Positions 25,790-34,708 of a stretch of 64,000 bases of DNA are shown in pieces. The position numbers and the translations under genes are program-made. The notes under the pieces are model-generated. The model was given only the letters and a program-made list of their open reading frames with translations, was not told where the DNA came from and did not search any database. This DNA is from Leeuwenhoekiella sp044542075 (GTDB lineage Bacteria; Bacteroidota; Bacteroidia; Flavobacteriales; Flavobacteriaceae): NCBI RefSeq assembly GCF_044542075.1, contig NZ_JBITTU010000003.1, forward strand, positions 310,001-374,000. The letters run 5' to 3'. Each line of letters opens with the position of its first letter. The first letter of the stretch is position 1.

Positions 25790-28030
25790 ATGGAAAATCA
25801 AAATAATCATGATCGTGGCGCAGACGGGAAAGTCTGGGACGTAAATGACTCAGAAGCAAAATGTCCTTTTTTAAGTGGTGAAATGCATCACACAACCGGA
25901 GGAGGAACAACAACCAGAGACTGGTGGCCAAATCAACTTAAATTAAGTATTCTACGTCAAAATTCAGAATTGACAAACCCAATGGATCCTGATTTTAACT
26001 ACGCTGAAGAATTTAAGTCTTTAGACTTAGCCGCAGTTAAACAAGATCTACATCATCTAATGACAGATAGCCAGGACTGGTGGCCTGCAGATTATGGTCA
26101 TTATGGTCCATTTTTTATACGTATGGCTTGGCATGCTGCCGGTACTTATCGTATTCAAGATGGTCGCGGCGGTGGTGGTTCTGGGCAACAGCGTTTTGCA
26201 CCATTAAATAGCTGGCCAGATAACGCAAATCTTGATAAAGCACGATTATTGCTTTGGCCTATTAAAAAGAAATATGGTAAAAAATTATCATGGGCAGATT
26301 TACTTATCTTGACAGGTAACGTAGCTCATGAGTCTATGGGACTAAAAATGTTTGGTTTTGCAGGTGGTCGTGAAGACGTTTGGGAACCGGAAGAAGTATA
26401 CTGGGGAGCAGAATCAGAGTGGTTAGGTAATGAAGATCGTTATGCTGACGGTGATTTAGAAAAACCATTGGGTGCTGCGCATATGGGTCTTATTTACGTA
26501 AATCCAGAAGGTCATAATGCAAATCCAGATCCTGTAGAGGCTGCTCATTATATTAGAGAAACATTCGGCCGTATGGCGATGAATGATTATGAGACAGTTG
26601 CGCTAATTGCAGGAGGTCATACATTTGGTAAGACGCACGGTGCAGCAGACCCTACTGTGTATGTAGATGCAGAACCTGCTGCTGCAGGTATCGAGGCACA
26701 AAGTATGGGATGGAATAACAGATATGGTACCGGTAAAGGAGCAGATACCATCACAAGTGGTCTTGAAGGAGCGTGGACAGATACACCAGTACAATGGAGT
26801 CATACGTACTTTAATAACCTTTTTGGTTATGAGTGGGAGTTAACAAAGAGTCCTGCAGGAGCACACCAGTGGAAACCGGTTAACGATGGTGGAGCAGGTA
26901 CTGTGCCAGATGCGCACGACCCTTCTAAAAAGCACGCACCTTTCATGTTGACAACCGATCTTTCTTTAAAAATGGATCCTGAGTATGAAAAAATATCAAG
27001 ACATTTTCATAAGAATCCACAGGAATTTGCAGACGCCTACAGCCGCGCTTGGTTTAAATTAACGCACCGTGATATGGGACCTAAAGAGCGTTATTTAGGA
27101 CCAGAAGTTCCGCAGGAAGAATTAATATGGCAAGATCCAATTCCTGCTGTTGATCACGAGTTAATAAATGATGAAGATATTGCGGGATTAAAATCTACTA
27201 TATTAAATAGTGGATACTCAGTTTCAGAATTAGTAGCTACAGCCTGGGCTTCAGCTTCTACTTTTAGAGGTTCAGACAAGCGTGGTGGAGCTAATGGAGC
27301 ACGCGTACGTCTAGCACCTCAAAATAGATGGGAAGTTAACAACCCACAGCAATTACAAGCTGTTCTAAACACACTAGAAAGTATTCAGAATGATTTTAAT
27401 ACTGCGCAAGGCGGAAATAAAAAAGTTTCTCTGGCAGACCTTATTGTTTTAGCAGGATCTGCAGCTGTAGAGAAGGCTGCTAGCGATGCAGGATATTCTG
27501 TTAATGTACCGTTTACAGCTGGTAGAGCAGATGCTTCGGCAGAGCAAACAGATGCAGAAGCATTTGAAGCTTTAGAGCCTATAGCAGATGGTTTTAGAAA
27601 CTATTTAAAGGAAGGTGTAAAAATCACTGCTGAAGAATTATTATTAGATAAAGCGAACCTACTTACGCTTACAGCTCCTGAAATGACTGTGTTAGTAGCA
27701 GGTATGCGTGTATTGAACACCAACTTTGATGGTTCTAATAAAGGAGTGTTTACAGAAAATCCGGGAACACTTTCTAATGATTTTCTTGTAGCAATTACAG
27801 ACTTAGGTACAACTTGGAAAGCGACTTCAGACTCAGATGCAATCTTCGTAGGGAGCGATCGCAAAAGTGGTGAAGTTAAATATACAGGAACCCGTGCAGA
27901 TTTAATTTTTGGATCTAACAGTGAGTTAAGAGCACTGGCTGAAGCGTATGCTGCAGACGATGCTAAAGAGAAATTTGTTCACGATTTTGTTAAGGCCTGG
28001 TATAAAGTAATGAATTTAGACCGTTACTAA
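25790..28030 (+). CDS. katG: Catalase-peroxidase HPI (KatG)
   Basis: The 746-aa bifunctional haem enzyme removes hydrogen peroxide. The N-terminal catalytic domain carries the distal R-M-A-W-H-A-A-G-T-Y-R (about residues 109-119; Arg, Trp and His of the active site), the Tyr of Y-V-N-P-E-G (part of the Met-Tyr-Trp adduct) and the proximal His in A-G-G-H-T-F-G-K-T-H-G (about 272-282). A second, inactive duplicated domain (about 430-746) is present, so the length is normal. No signal peptide is seen, so it is cytosolic. It is monocistronic with its own promoter and terminator. Confidence 0.98.
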   Translation: MENQNNHDRGADGKVWDVNDSEAKCPFLSGEMHHTTGGGTTTRDWWPNQLKLSILRQNSELTNPMDPDFNYAEEFKSLDLAAVKQDLHHLMTDSQDWWPADYGHYGPFFIRMAWHAAGTYRIQDGRGGGGSGQQRFAPLNSWPDNANLDKARLLLWPIKKKYGKKLSWADLLILTGNVAHESMGLKMFGFAGGREDVWEPEEVYWGAESEWLGNEDRYADGDLEKPLGAAHMGLIYVNPEGHNANPDPVEAAHYIRETFGRMAMNDYETVALIAGGHTFGKTHGAADPTVYVDAEPAAAGIEAQSMGWNNRYGTGKGADTITSGLEGAWTDTPVQWSHTYFNNLFGYEWELTKSPAGAHQWKPVNDGGAGTVPDAHDPSKKHAPFMLTTDLSLKMDPEYEKISRHFHKNPQEFADAYSRAWFKLTHRDMGPKERYLGPEVPQEELIWQDPIPAVDHELINDEDIAGLKSTILNSGYSVSELVATAWASASTFRGSDKRGGANGARVRLAPQNRWEVNNPQQLQAVLNTLESIQNDFNTAQGGNKKVSLADLIVLAGSAAVEKAASDAGYSVNVPFTAGRADASAEQTDAEAFEALEPIADGFRNYLKEGVKITAEELLLDKANLLTLTAPEMTVLVAGMRVLNTNFDGSNKGVFTENPGTLSNDFLVAITDLGTTWKATSDSDAIFVGSDRKSGEVKYTGTRADLIFGSNSELRALAEAYAADDAKEKFVHDFVKAWYKVMNLDRY

Positions 28031-28052
28031 TCTCTTGTAATTTAAGATGTGT

Positions 28053-28080
28053 AAAAGGCGACCCGAGGGTCGCCTTTTTT
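28053..28080 (+). terminator. katG intrinsic terminator
   Basis: A strong GC-rich hairpin, AAAGGCGACCC/GGGTCGCCTTT, with a two-base loop and a following T run lies 23 bases past the katG stop. Confidence 0.92.
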
Positions 28081-28141
28081 AATTTAACGAGCTCTTAACC
28101 GCATGTTGGTCACCAGTTCATTAAATTGAATTTAAAAGAAA

Positions 28142-28294
28142 ATGAGTGATTTAAAGAAAGAGAATTTAGTAAACAGAGCACCCGCAGATATGCATGGCGG
28201 TGAAGGAATACGATTTACAGAAGATCAATTGGCTAAAAAAGAGGCTAGAGAAAAAGAGAACCCCCGCGATGATAAAAAGCTTAAAGACAAATAG
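28142..28294 (+). CDS. Small charged protein of unknown function (50 aa)
   Basis: The ORF starts M-S-D-L-K-K-E-N-L-V-N-R-A-P-A-D-M-H-G-G-E and ends with Lys/Asp-rich residues, 50 aa in all. It has no membrane segment and a very high charge content. A small N-R-A-P-A-D-M-H-G-G-E-G-I type sequence occurs in short Flavobacteriaceae proteins that I recall only as hypothetical. It sits between the katG terminator and another terminator (28324), which supports it as a separate transcription unit. Confidence 0.65.
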   Translation: MSDLKKENLVNRAPADMHGGEGIRFTEDQLAKKEAREKENPRDDKKLKDK

Positions 28295-28323
28295 TTTTGT
28301 CTGTAAATGAGAAAAAATCTAAT

Positions 28324-28352
28324 AAAAAAAACAGCCGTTAAGGCTGTTTTTT
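28324..28352. terminator. Bidirectional terminator between the small ORF and rlmF
   Basis: Arms AAAAACAGCC and GGCTGTTTTT form a hairpin with a 5-base loop, flanked by A and T runs. It serves the convergent small-protein and rlmF transcripts. Confidence 0.88.
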
Positions 28353-28371
28353 AGTTTACAATGCTATAAAC

Positions 28372-29289
28372 CTATTCTCGAAAAGACCAGGCTACAATAC
28401 GGCTTGATTTATTACCGGTTCCCATTGGGATGGTTTTTAATTGTTTAACTTCAGCTTTTCTAAGTTGCTTATAAATACGTTTTAAATTGTCTTGCTTAGA
28501 GACTAAAGTCGTAAACCATTTGCATTGCGTGCCTCTGGTTTTACTCTGTTTAATCATTATTTTAATAAATTCTGCCTCACCACCTTCTGTGATTAATTCA
28601 TTACTTACGCCTGCAAAATTTAATTCGGGTTTTGAGTTTTTAGCACCAGTAAGATTTTCTGTTTTTCTACGGGTTCCTTTTAATGCCTCTTCTTGAGATG
28701 CGTGAAAGGGTGGGTTGCACATCGTAAAATCAATCGTATCATCAGGATTAAGAATACCATTAAAAATACTATCTGCATTTTTTTGTAGGCGCAATTCGAT
28801 TTTCTCTTTTAATGAATCGTTAGCTTCTATAATTTTTTCTGCGGAAGCTATAGAGTTTGCATCAATATCTGTAGCTATAAAACTCCAGTCATATTCGGTA
28901 ACACCTAGAATAGGATAAATTAAACTCGCCCCCGTACCTATGTCAAGCCCTTTTATGTGATTACCTTTTTGGAGTTCGCCAGTACCTTCACTCAATAAAT
29001 CGGCAATAGCGTGTAAATAATCTGCCCGTCCCGGTATCGGCGGACAAAGATTAGCATCAGGGAAATTCCAGTTTTCTATACCGTAGTAATGCTTAAGTAA
29101 AGCTTGATTGAGTAGTTTCACAGCTTCAGCACTTGCAAAATCAATAGATTCTGTACCGTACTTATTGGGTTTTATATGATTTCCTAATTCTGGAACCACG
29201 GTTACTAAAGCTTTTAAATCATACGGTTCGCGATTGCGATTGCGTACGTGTAACGTAGATTTTAAAGGCGTTTTTTTAGATCTAGACAT
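28372..29289 (-). CDS. rlmF: 23S rRNA (adenine(1618)-N(6))-methyltransferase
   Basis: The 305-aa SAM-dependent enzyme methylates A1618 of 23S rRNA. It has an N-terminal segment with N-R-N-R-E-P-Y-D and N-F-P-D-A-N-L-C-P-P-I-P-G-R-A-D-Y (about residues 75-91), the SAM-binding G-L-D-I-G-T-G-A-S (about 118-126) and the catalytic N6-adenine motif N-P-P-F-H-A-S (about 193-199). The length agrees with the RlmF family. It is monocistronic. Confidence 0.95.
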   Translation of the reverse strand: MSRSKKTPLKSTLHVRNRNREPYDLKALVTVVPELGNHIKPNKYGTESIDFASAEAVKLLNQALLKHYYGIENWNFPDANLCPPIPGRADYLHAIADLLSEGTGELQKGNHIKGLDIGTGASLIYPILGVTEYDWSFIATDIDANSIASAEKIIEANDSLKEKIELRLQKNADSIFNGILNPDDTIDFTMCNPPFHASQEEALKGTRRKTENLTGAKNSKPELNFAGVSNELITEGGEAEFIKIMIKQSKTRGTQCKWFTTLVSKQDNLKRIYKQLRKAEVKQLKTIPMGTGNKSSRIVAWSFRE

Positions 29290-29437
29290 ACATAATTAGT
29301 TAAGTGGCTAAGGTGCGAAGATACTCCTACTTGCATCTTTTTGTTAAGGAATATTAGAATGAGGTGATAAATAATTACAGGATAACCATCGTTCTAATTA
29401 ATACGGAAATTAACTCCTCTCGTATTTCGTTACTTAC

Positions 29438-31831
29438 TTAATTTAAAAATAACGGCAATTTTTCTTCATAAAATGTATCCCAAAACTTTTGAGAATATGC
29501 TACCCGGTACAAAGAGTTTTCTTTCTTGTTGTTGTATTCATAATACTCTATTTCCTCAGGATTATTTATTTCAAAATCAAATAAATGAGAGTCCATTTCT
29601 ATAATAGAATTCTGTGATTTATTTTGTTTGGAAACACTCTCAAGGTAACGGCTATTATAGAAGTTTGTAGCATAATATACAGCGTCATTATTTATATCTG
29701 AATACGTGCACTTGTTTTCCTCCTTACTTAGTAATGCAATCTTATCTCGTAATTGAGTATTATTTTTTGCATATATATCTAATTCTTCTTTATCTAATGC
29801 TGTTTCCCAATTCTCAATAACTTTTACAATTGCAAAACTTCCTTTTTTAATATAAACTTTACCAGAGTATTTTGTGGGGTAACTTCGGTTTGTATAATTC
29901 CATTTATCTCGTTCTGTTGAGAAAGCAATAATATATAAGCCTTCATCTTCCGCTTGAGTAGACGTTACAAATTTCAGATCGAATTTCTTATACTTTCGTT
30001 TATGTAAAATATTGGCATACCTAATAGCATTCTGCCGGTATGAAAAAAATTGTGAAGAGGTACTAATTTTTTCAGGGAACAAATTTTTATTCCATTTTAT
30101 TTGTTCTACACGTTGTGTAATAACATAGGGTGATAAGTAGCCGCGATCATAATCTTTTGAAAGCATTTCAAAATCTACTTTTGTGGTATCATTTACGTTA
30201 GTAATAACCCTACCATACCTTTTGAAGTTAAAAGGTTGTACAGGATGATTCTTCTCTTTATTATAGACTGCCTTTTTCAATACCGCTTTAGGAGATAAAA
30301 AGCCTTTTATTATAACTTCAGTAAGTTCTTGGAATTTTGGCGTTAAATATAATTTTTCGGCTAGATTTTCAAGTTTAATAGATTGGGGTTCAAAGCCCAT
30401 AGAAGAGATGCTTACTAAGGCTTTTTTAATCTGATCGCTGCGAACAGGAACTTCAAAAAAACCGTTTTCATCTGCAACTCTGTAAATCTCTTCTTTTTTT
30501 AATACAAGCGTAGCAAAAGGTATGGGTTCTTTATTTTGACTGTTCAGTACTTGCCCTTTAAACAGTCTATGAGTTCCGTTACTAATTGGTTTTATAGTCT
30601 CAACTAATTCTGGGGTTTCTGCACTATTAGTTTCAGTAGTATTTTTATGTTTGGGTAGAGTAGCAGCGGCAAGAAATAGGTAACCATCATGCAATTGATC
30701 TAACCGAGCAGAAGTAAAATCTACAAAATCTAAAATTCTGGTTTGCTTTGGAGTGTGCATCGCTTTTTGCTCTGATGATATAAATAAGAAAGGTTCATTA
30801 AAGCTTCGCAATTGATCTTCAAATGAGTTTTTGAGAACAGGTGTCTGCTCCCATTTTTGAGTACCTGTGTCAAATAGAGAGTCATTTGCATGTATAGTAG
30901 CAAGACTATAAACATTTTTTTTAAGAGCATGTTTAATGTGCGTTCCCATAGATATGAATGCACTGCTTACAGGCTTTGTAATACTACTGTTGTCATTTAT
31001 AACATGAATGTTATCAGCCCAAATTATCAATTTTTCATTAGGGTTTTTGGCGATATAACTCAATAAGTTGTCTGCCATTTGTTTGTCACGTATGTTGTGA
31101 TTTTTATTTCCGAAATCTGTAGTTAAAATTGGTTGTCTATTCTGATTTGCATCTTGTGAACTTGCAAGCAGATTTTTAGTAAACTGTAGCCAGTAATAAT
31201 TTGTTTCAGTAGTTTCTAGTCTTTCAATTTTCTGAATTACTCTTTTAAGCTCTTTTTCATATGACACATAGTTAATGTCTTCTTCTTCAATAGTTCCATT
31301 ATCTAAAATGCCTTCTATAATTATGCCTAAGTCATCTTGATCTAGTTTGAGTTCTATTGTCGTGCTTTCACAGTAGTCGTAAAAATCTTCGATAAAGTCT
31401 GATGTATTCAAAAATTGAGAATCAAAACCTATAACTTTAATTTGATTTTTTTCTATATAATCAATCACTCTTTGAAACTCTACCGAAGCAGACCACACTC
31501 CCCAGATAGCTTCTTTAAAATCAAATGGTGTAAAGCCTTTCTGGTTCATCTTCCAAAGGTCATACATAGGGGCTTCCATGGCTATAGTGGTAAAACCTAA
31601 TTGCTTGTGTGCATACTCTACAACTCTGGCTTTCATTTCAAAAATGTTGCCATACATATGCGTTAATTCTCCCAGCATAAGGTGATCAACTCCTTGTAAC
31701 TCATCATTCAAAAACTCAAGATCAGAAAGATCTGATGATTCCGGAGGGTTAAGTTTAACTGTCTGGAGTTCTTGAGCAAGAGTGATGCTAATATTTAGGA
31801 GGAAACTAATCGTAAATAGTACTTTTTTCAT
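29438..31831 (-). CDS. Secreted erythromycin-esterase-like domain fused to a carboxypeptidase-regulatory-like protein
   Basis: The 797-aa protein has a signal peptide (cleavage after T-L-A near residue 19). Residues about 30-390 form an erythromycin-esterase-like domain, with G-E-L-T-H (about 56-60, the conserved active-site His) and A-D-N-I-H-V. Residues about 423-500 hold a CarboxypepD_reg-like fold (F-K-G-Q-V-L-N-S-Q-N-K-E-P-I-P-F-A-T). The remaining 300 residues match the beta-rich tail common to Bacteroidota outer-membrane proteins with that domain. The substrate is unknown, and macrolide resistance should not be inferred without a test. It has 148 bp upstream of the rlmF start on the same strand. 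Confidence 0.85.
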   Translation of the reverse strand: MKKVLFTISFLLNISITLAQELQTVKLNPPESSDLSDLEFLNDELQGVDHLMLGELTHMYGNIFEMKARVVEYAHKQLGFTTIAMEAPMYDLWKMNQKGFTPFDFKEAIWGVWSASVEFQRVIDYIEKNQIKVIGFDSQFLNTSDFIEDFYDYCESTTIELKLDQDDLGIIIEGILDNGTIEEEDINYVSYEKELKRVIQKIERLETTETNYYWLQFTKNLLASSQDANQNRQPILTTDFGNKNHNIRDKQMADNLLSYIAKNPNEKLIIWADNIHVINDNSSITKPVSSAFISMGTHIKHALKKNVYSLATIHANDSLFDTGTQKWEQTPVLKNSFEDQLRSFNEPFLFISSEQKAMHTPKQTRILDFVDFTSARLDQLHDGYLFLAAATLPKHKNTTETNSAETPELVETIKPISNGTHRLFKGQVLNSQNKEPIPFATLVLKKEEIYRVADENGFFEVPVRSDQIKKALVSISSMGFEPQSIKLENLAEKLYLTPKFQELTEVIIKGFLSPKAVLKKAVYNKEKNHPVQPFNFKRYGRVITNVNDTTKVDFEMLSKDYDRGYLSPYVITQRVEQIKWNKNLFPEKISTSSQFFSYRQNAIRYANILHKRKYKKFDLKFVTSTQAEDEGLYIIAFSTERDKWNYTNRSYPTKYSGKVYIKKGSFAIVKVIENWETALDKEELDIYAKNNTQLRDKIALLSKEENKCTYSDINNDAVYYATNFYNSRYLESVSKQNKSQNSIIEMDSHLFDFEINNPEEIEYYEYNNKKENSLYRVAYSQKFWDTFYEEKLPLFLN

Positions 31832-32065
31832 TTGTTAGTGCTAATTAGAGAGTATATTTTAATTTTACATAAAGACAGAATCTTGAAGAGTAGCGTTGCA
31901 GGTTCAATCGCAATAGGGAAGTGATTTATTTAGAAAATCTACCAATTTTATCTATTAACTATATGGCAGTCTTGTCTTTTTCTCTCAAAATGATGATGCG
32001 TTCTTAATTAAGTAACTCTCTAAAAAAGCTCTGTAATATTCACCATTTAGTATTTTAAATAAAAA

Positions 32066-32443
32066 TCACATCACTTTCTGAGCAAGCAAACGCTGTACTG
32101 CATATACGTCTATACTTTTGTTAAATCGTTTAGAAACCGATGGCACATCTTCACTAGAGATCCAAATTTTCAATTCTGCATCGAGGTCAAATGTACCTGC
32201 CGTTTCAAGAGAGAAGCGAGATATATTTTTATAAGGGAGCGATTTATATTCCATTTTACTGCCGGTTAAACCTTGTACATCTATAAGAATTAATCGCTTA
32301 TTGGTAAACATAAATACATCACGAAAAAGTTTAAAACCCAGTTCTACCGTTTCAGTTTCTATAAGTAAACGGCTGTATTTTTGAGTTAATTCTTCTGAAG
32401 AAACTTCGCTGGCGTTGCCCAGTATATTATTAAATAATCACAT
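32066..32443 (-). pseudogene. Bacterial PH-domain protein, interrupted by a stop at codon 2
   Basis: From ATG 32443 the frame reads ATG TGA and then stays open for 123 sense codons to the stop at 32066. Translation after the TGA gives L-F-N-N-I-L-G-N-A-S-E-V and then a full PH-like domain with F-T-N-K-R-L-I-L-I-D-V-Q-G-L-T-G. Homologues begin M-G-L-F or M-G-L-L, so a single change from GGA to TGA explains the stop. Reinitiation at ATG 32311 would lose 43 N-terminal residues. The family has no firm function. Sequencing error is a possible alternative. Confidence 0.7.
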
Positions 32444-32553
32444 TGTGTTTTAGTTTAAAAAGTGTGTATTTAAATTGAACGTCTTTTGCTCGAGACGTTC
32501 TCTGTAAATCTAGCAATTAGGGCTTTAGTTTTTTAGAAGGATTTCATAAAACT

Positions 32554-32593
32554 AAAAAACCGCAGTCTCCTTTTAAGAAACCACGGTTTTTTT
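32554..32593 (-). terminator. VOC gene terminator
   Basis: AAAAACCG and CGGTTTTT form the outer stem, with GT-TC/GA-AC pairing inside. Poly-A/T flanks allow use on the minus strand after the VOC stop at 32611. Confidence 0.65.
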
Positions 32594-32610
32594 AATGGGT
32601 TATTTGCTTC

Positions 32611-33123
32611 TTATTTTGAGTAAGCTCCTGATGAATACGTTAATTCATAACTGTGCGTGTATATCTCAAATACAATCCCAAACGGATCTTCTACATAACA
32701 CATTTTAAAGGGTTTATCTTCGGGGTAATATTCACGAATAGGCATCCGTTGTTTACCGCCGTAAGAAACTATCTTCTCTATTAATTCTTCAATATTTGGA
32801 TCCTGAACACAGAAGTGAAAAAGGCCTGTATTAAACGGGTTAAATTCTGGAGCTTCCTTTACGCCGTTAGGAAATGAAAACAATTCAATACCTACACCGT
32901 CTGAAGTTGCTAAATGAGCGATTTCAAAAGTTTCCCAATCATCACCAAATACATCTATACACATCTGGCCAATCGCAGTTTCCTTTTCTTTTTTTACCTT
33001 AGAAGGTTTCATAATCACATACCATCCCATAACTTCAGAATAGAATTCTACAGCCTTATGAATATCAGGAACAGTAATCCCTACGTGTGAAAATGCTTTC
33101 GGATAATTTTTAGTTGTCGTCAT
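32611..33123 (-). CDS. VOC-family (glyoxalase/bleomycin resistance-like) protein
   Basis: The 170-aa cytosolic protein has paired beta-alpha-beta-beta-beta modules: S-H-V-G-I-T-V-P-D-I-H-K-A-V-E-F-Y near residue 12 and F-H-F-C-V-Q-D-P-N-I-E-E-L near 107. Metal-ligand positions are His14 and Glu residues in V-G-I-E-L-F and I-V-F-E-I-Y-T-H. It could be a glyoxalase, an extradiol-type dioxygenase or a resistance protein. An HxlR-type regulator is divergent, a common arrangement for stress-induced VOC genes. Confidence 0.88.
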   Translation of the reverse strand: MTTTKNYPKAFSHVGITVPDIHKAVEFYSEVMGWYVIMKPSKVKKEKETAIGQMCIDVFGDDWETFEIAHLATSDGVGIELFSFPNGVKEAPEFNPFNTGLFHFCVQDPNIEELIEKIVSYGGKQRMPIREYYPEDKPFKMCYVEDPFGIVFEIYTHSYELTYSSGAYSK

Positions 33124-33140
33124 AATCTTAATTTAGACTG

Positions 33141-33197
33141 CAAAATTAGCCTATATTTACCTGGTAAGCAATAACTTACTTAAAAGTAGTATAGTTA
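33141..33197 (-). promoter_or_regulatory. VOC promoter with palindromic operator candidate
   Basis: On the minus strand TTG (33169-33171) is separated by 20 bases from TAATTTTG (33141-33148), a good -33/-7 pair. The spacer contains the palindrome TTACCTGGTAA (33157-33167). Next to it, TAACTTACTT and AAGTA...AGTTA (33172-33197) form a second, looser inverted repeat. HxlR proteins bind such dyads, so the divergent regulator is a candidate. Confidence 0.55.
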
Positions 33198-33275
33198 CCA
33201 AAACGAGTTAATTGCTGAAAAACAACATATTAGAATACAAATAACACAGATAATTACTGTCCCCTTAACTACACA

Positions 33276-33551
33276 ATGAATTTAATAGGTAGTAAGTGGA
33301 AACCGCTAGTGTTATTTCATCTTCTTGAAGGCCCGTTGCGCTCAGGAATTTTACAAAAAAAAGTACCCGAAATATCTAATAAGATGTTTACGCAGACGGT
33401 ACGCGAATTAGAAAAAGACGGGTTGATTACTCGTGAAGTGTTTCCTGTAGTTCCCCCAAAGGTAGAATATGCGCTGAGTGCCCGAGGTAAATCTTTAGAA
33501 TCTATTTTGAAGGCCTTAGATCAATGGGGGTTAGATGACACAAAAGCGTAG
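33276..33551 (+). CDS. HxlR-family winged-helix regulator; 5' end probably damaged
   Basis: From ATG 33276 the frame encodes 91 aa of an HxlR winged helix: N-L-I-G-S-K-W-K-P-L-V-L-F-H-L-L-E-G, the recognition helix with S-N-K-M-F-T-Q-T-V-R-E-L-E-K-D-G-L-I-T-R and the wing P-P-K-V-E-Y. The family motif C-P-x-x-Y-T-M lies in frame directly upstream (codons from 33258, reading C-P-L-N-Y-T). No in-frame AUG precedes it before a TAG at 33231. The redox-sensing Cys would be lost with the annotated start. A single extra A near 33238-33240 would join an upstream L-K-N-N-I-L-E-Y reading to it. Confidence 0.8.
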   Translation: MNLIGSKWKPLVLFHLLEGPLRSGILQKKVPEISNKMFTQTVRELEKDGLITREVFPVVPPKVEYALSARGKSLESILKALDQWGLDDTKA

Positions 33552-33583
33552 GATATGTTTTACGAAACTGAAAAATGCTTCAA

Positions 33584-34612
33584 TTAGCTACTTCGGCGTT
33601 TTACGATTTTTAAGATACGACCGTAGCTTATTTCTGCTAAACTCCACTCGTAACCACTAAAATTAGCGGTATTATTAAACTGAATAATTACTGTATCTAT
33701 GTCTTCATGATATTTAGCAATGCTCTGATAACCCGGAAGCAAACCGGTGTGTTCATACTCATAAATGCTCGTGTAAATATCCTGTTCCCCATCATTAAAT
33801 ACAGAACCATCGTTTAAGGCTCTTATAAAAATACCTACGTCTTCTGCCGTTGCGATCATTAAACCTATTTCTTCGGTCTTTAAATCTTCTTCTATTCCTA
33901 CATAATACCCGCTCATTAAATCTGCGATATCAATGTCGTGAATAGAACCGTACGTATTGTTGAGGTTTAGCGGTGTTAAAATTTCTTTTTTTATAAACTG
34001 CTTGTGGCTATAACCCACAGTTTTATCTATGAGATTTGAAATCAATAAATAGTTTGTATTTGAATATCCATAGTCTTTATCAGGCTCAAAAACAGCAGGT
34101 AAGTCTAGCCCATAGGCCAGTGTTTCTTCATCATTTGTAGGTAGATTGATCCAATAATTTGGGTGTTCTACATAGTTAGGAATACCGCTGCGGTGTTGTA
34201 GCATCATTCGCAATGTGATCTCATCAGCGTTTTCTATGCGGTTTGCAAGTTCAGGGAAATATTCGGCAAGGGTTTTATCTAGAGATAAACGTTTAGCCTT
34301 TATTAATTTTGTGGTCGCTACAGCTACATAAAGCTTTGTGATGCTTGCAATTTTAAATAAAGCTCTGGGTTTTGCAGGTATTTTATTTTTTCGGTCATGC
34401 CAGCCTGCAGCATAAAACTCAGGTTTTTTACCGACTTGATCTATGTACACAATCATTCCATCAAAACCGTGAGTTATAGCTTCATCAAGTTGTTCCTGTA
34501 CGGTATTGGGTAGAGGTAGTATCCAAGCTTTTACTAAAATCCACGGTACAAAATATAGAGAGCCTATACTTGCCGCAATAAATAGAATTCTGAGTAGCTG
34601 CTTAAATTTCAT
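33584..34612 (-). CDS. Serine hydrolase of the beta-lactamase/class C family, membrane-anchored
   Basis: The 342-aa protein has one N-terminal hydrophobic helix (residues about 8-32) and a beta-lactamase-like domain. The catalytic S-x-x-K is S-I-T-K (about residues 91-94), and Y-x-N appears as Y-S-N (about 182-184). The C-terminal H-x-G-like element near H-T-G-L-L-P-G-Y (about 291-298) completes the triad. This group includes esterases and D-aminopeptidases; true beta-lactamase activity is unlikely. It shares its strand with the alpha/beta hydrolase gene about 100 bp upstream. Confidence 0.9.
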   Translation of the reverse strand: MKFKQLLRILFIAASIGSLYFVPWILVKAWILPLPNTVQEQLDEAITHGFDGMIVYIDQVGKKPEFYAAGWHDRKNKIPAKPRALFKIASITKLYVAVATTKLIKAKRLSLDKTLAEYFPELANRIENADEITLRMMLQHRSGIPNYVEHPNYWINLPTNDEETLAYGLDLPAVFEPDKDYGYSNTNYLLISNLIDKTVGYSHKQFIKKEILTPLNLNNTYGSIHDIDIADLMSGYYVGIEEDLKTEEIGLMIATAEDVGIFIRALNDGSVFNDGEQDIYTSIYEYEHTGLLPGYQSIAKYHEDIDTVIIQFNNTANFSGYEWSLAEISYGRILKIVKRRSS

Positions 34613-34708
34613 AGGTATACTATTTAGCGTATTAAAGCGAATATAAGTATTACCAATAAAATGAGATGAGTCGTGTTAAGTTCGCAGTTAAATGAATGTA
34701 ATAGCTAA

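Noticed and set aside
29438..31831. Macrolide resistance by the erythromycin-esterase-like gene
   Set aside because: The domain is embedded in a large secreted surface protein and the family includes many non-resistance members.
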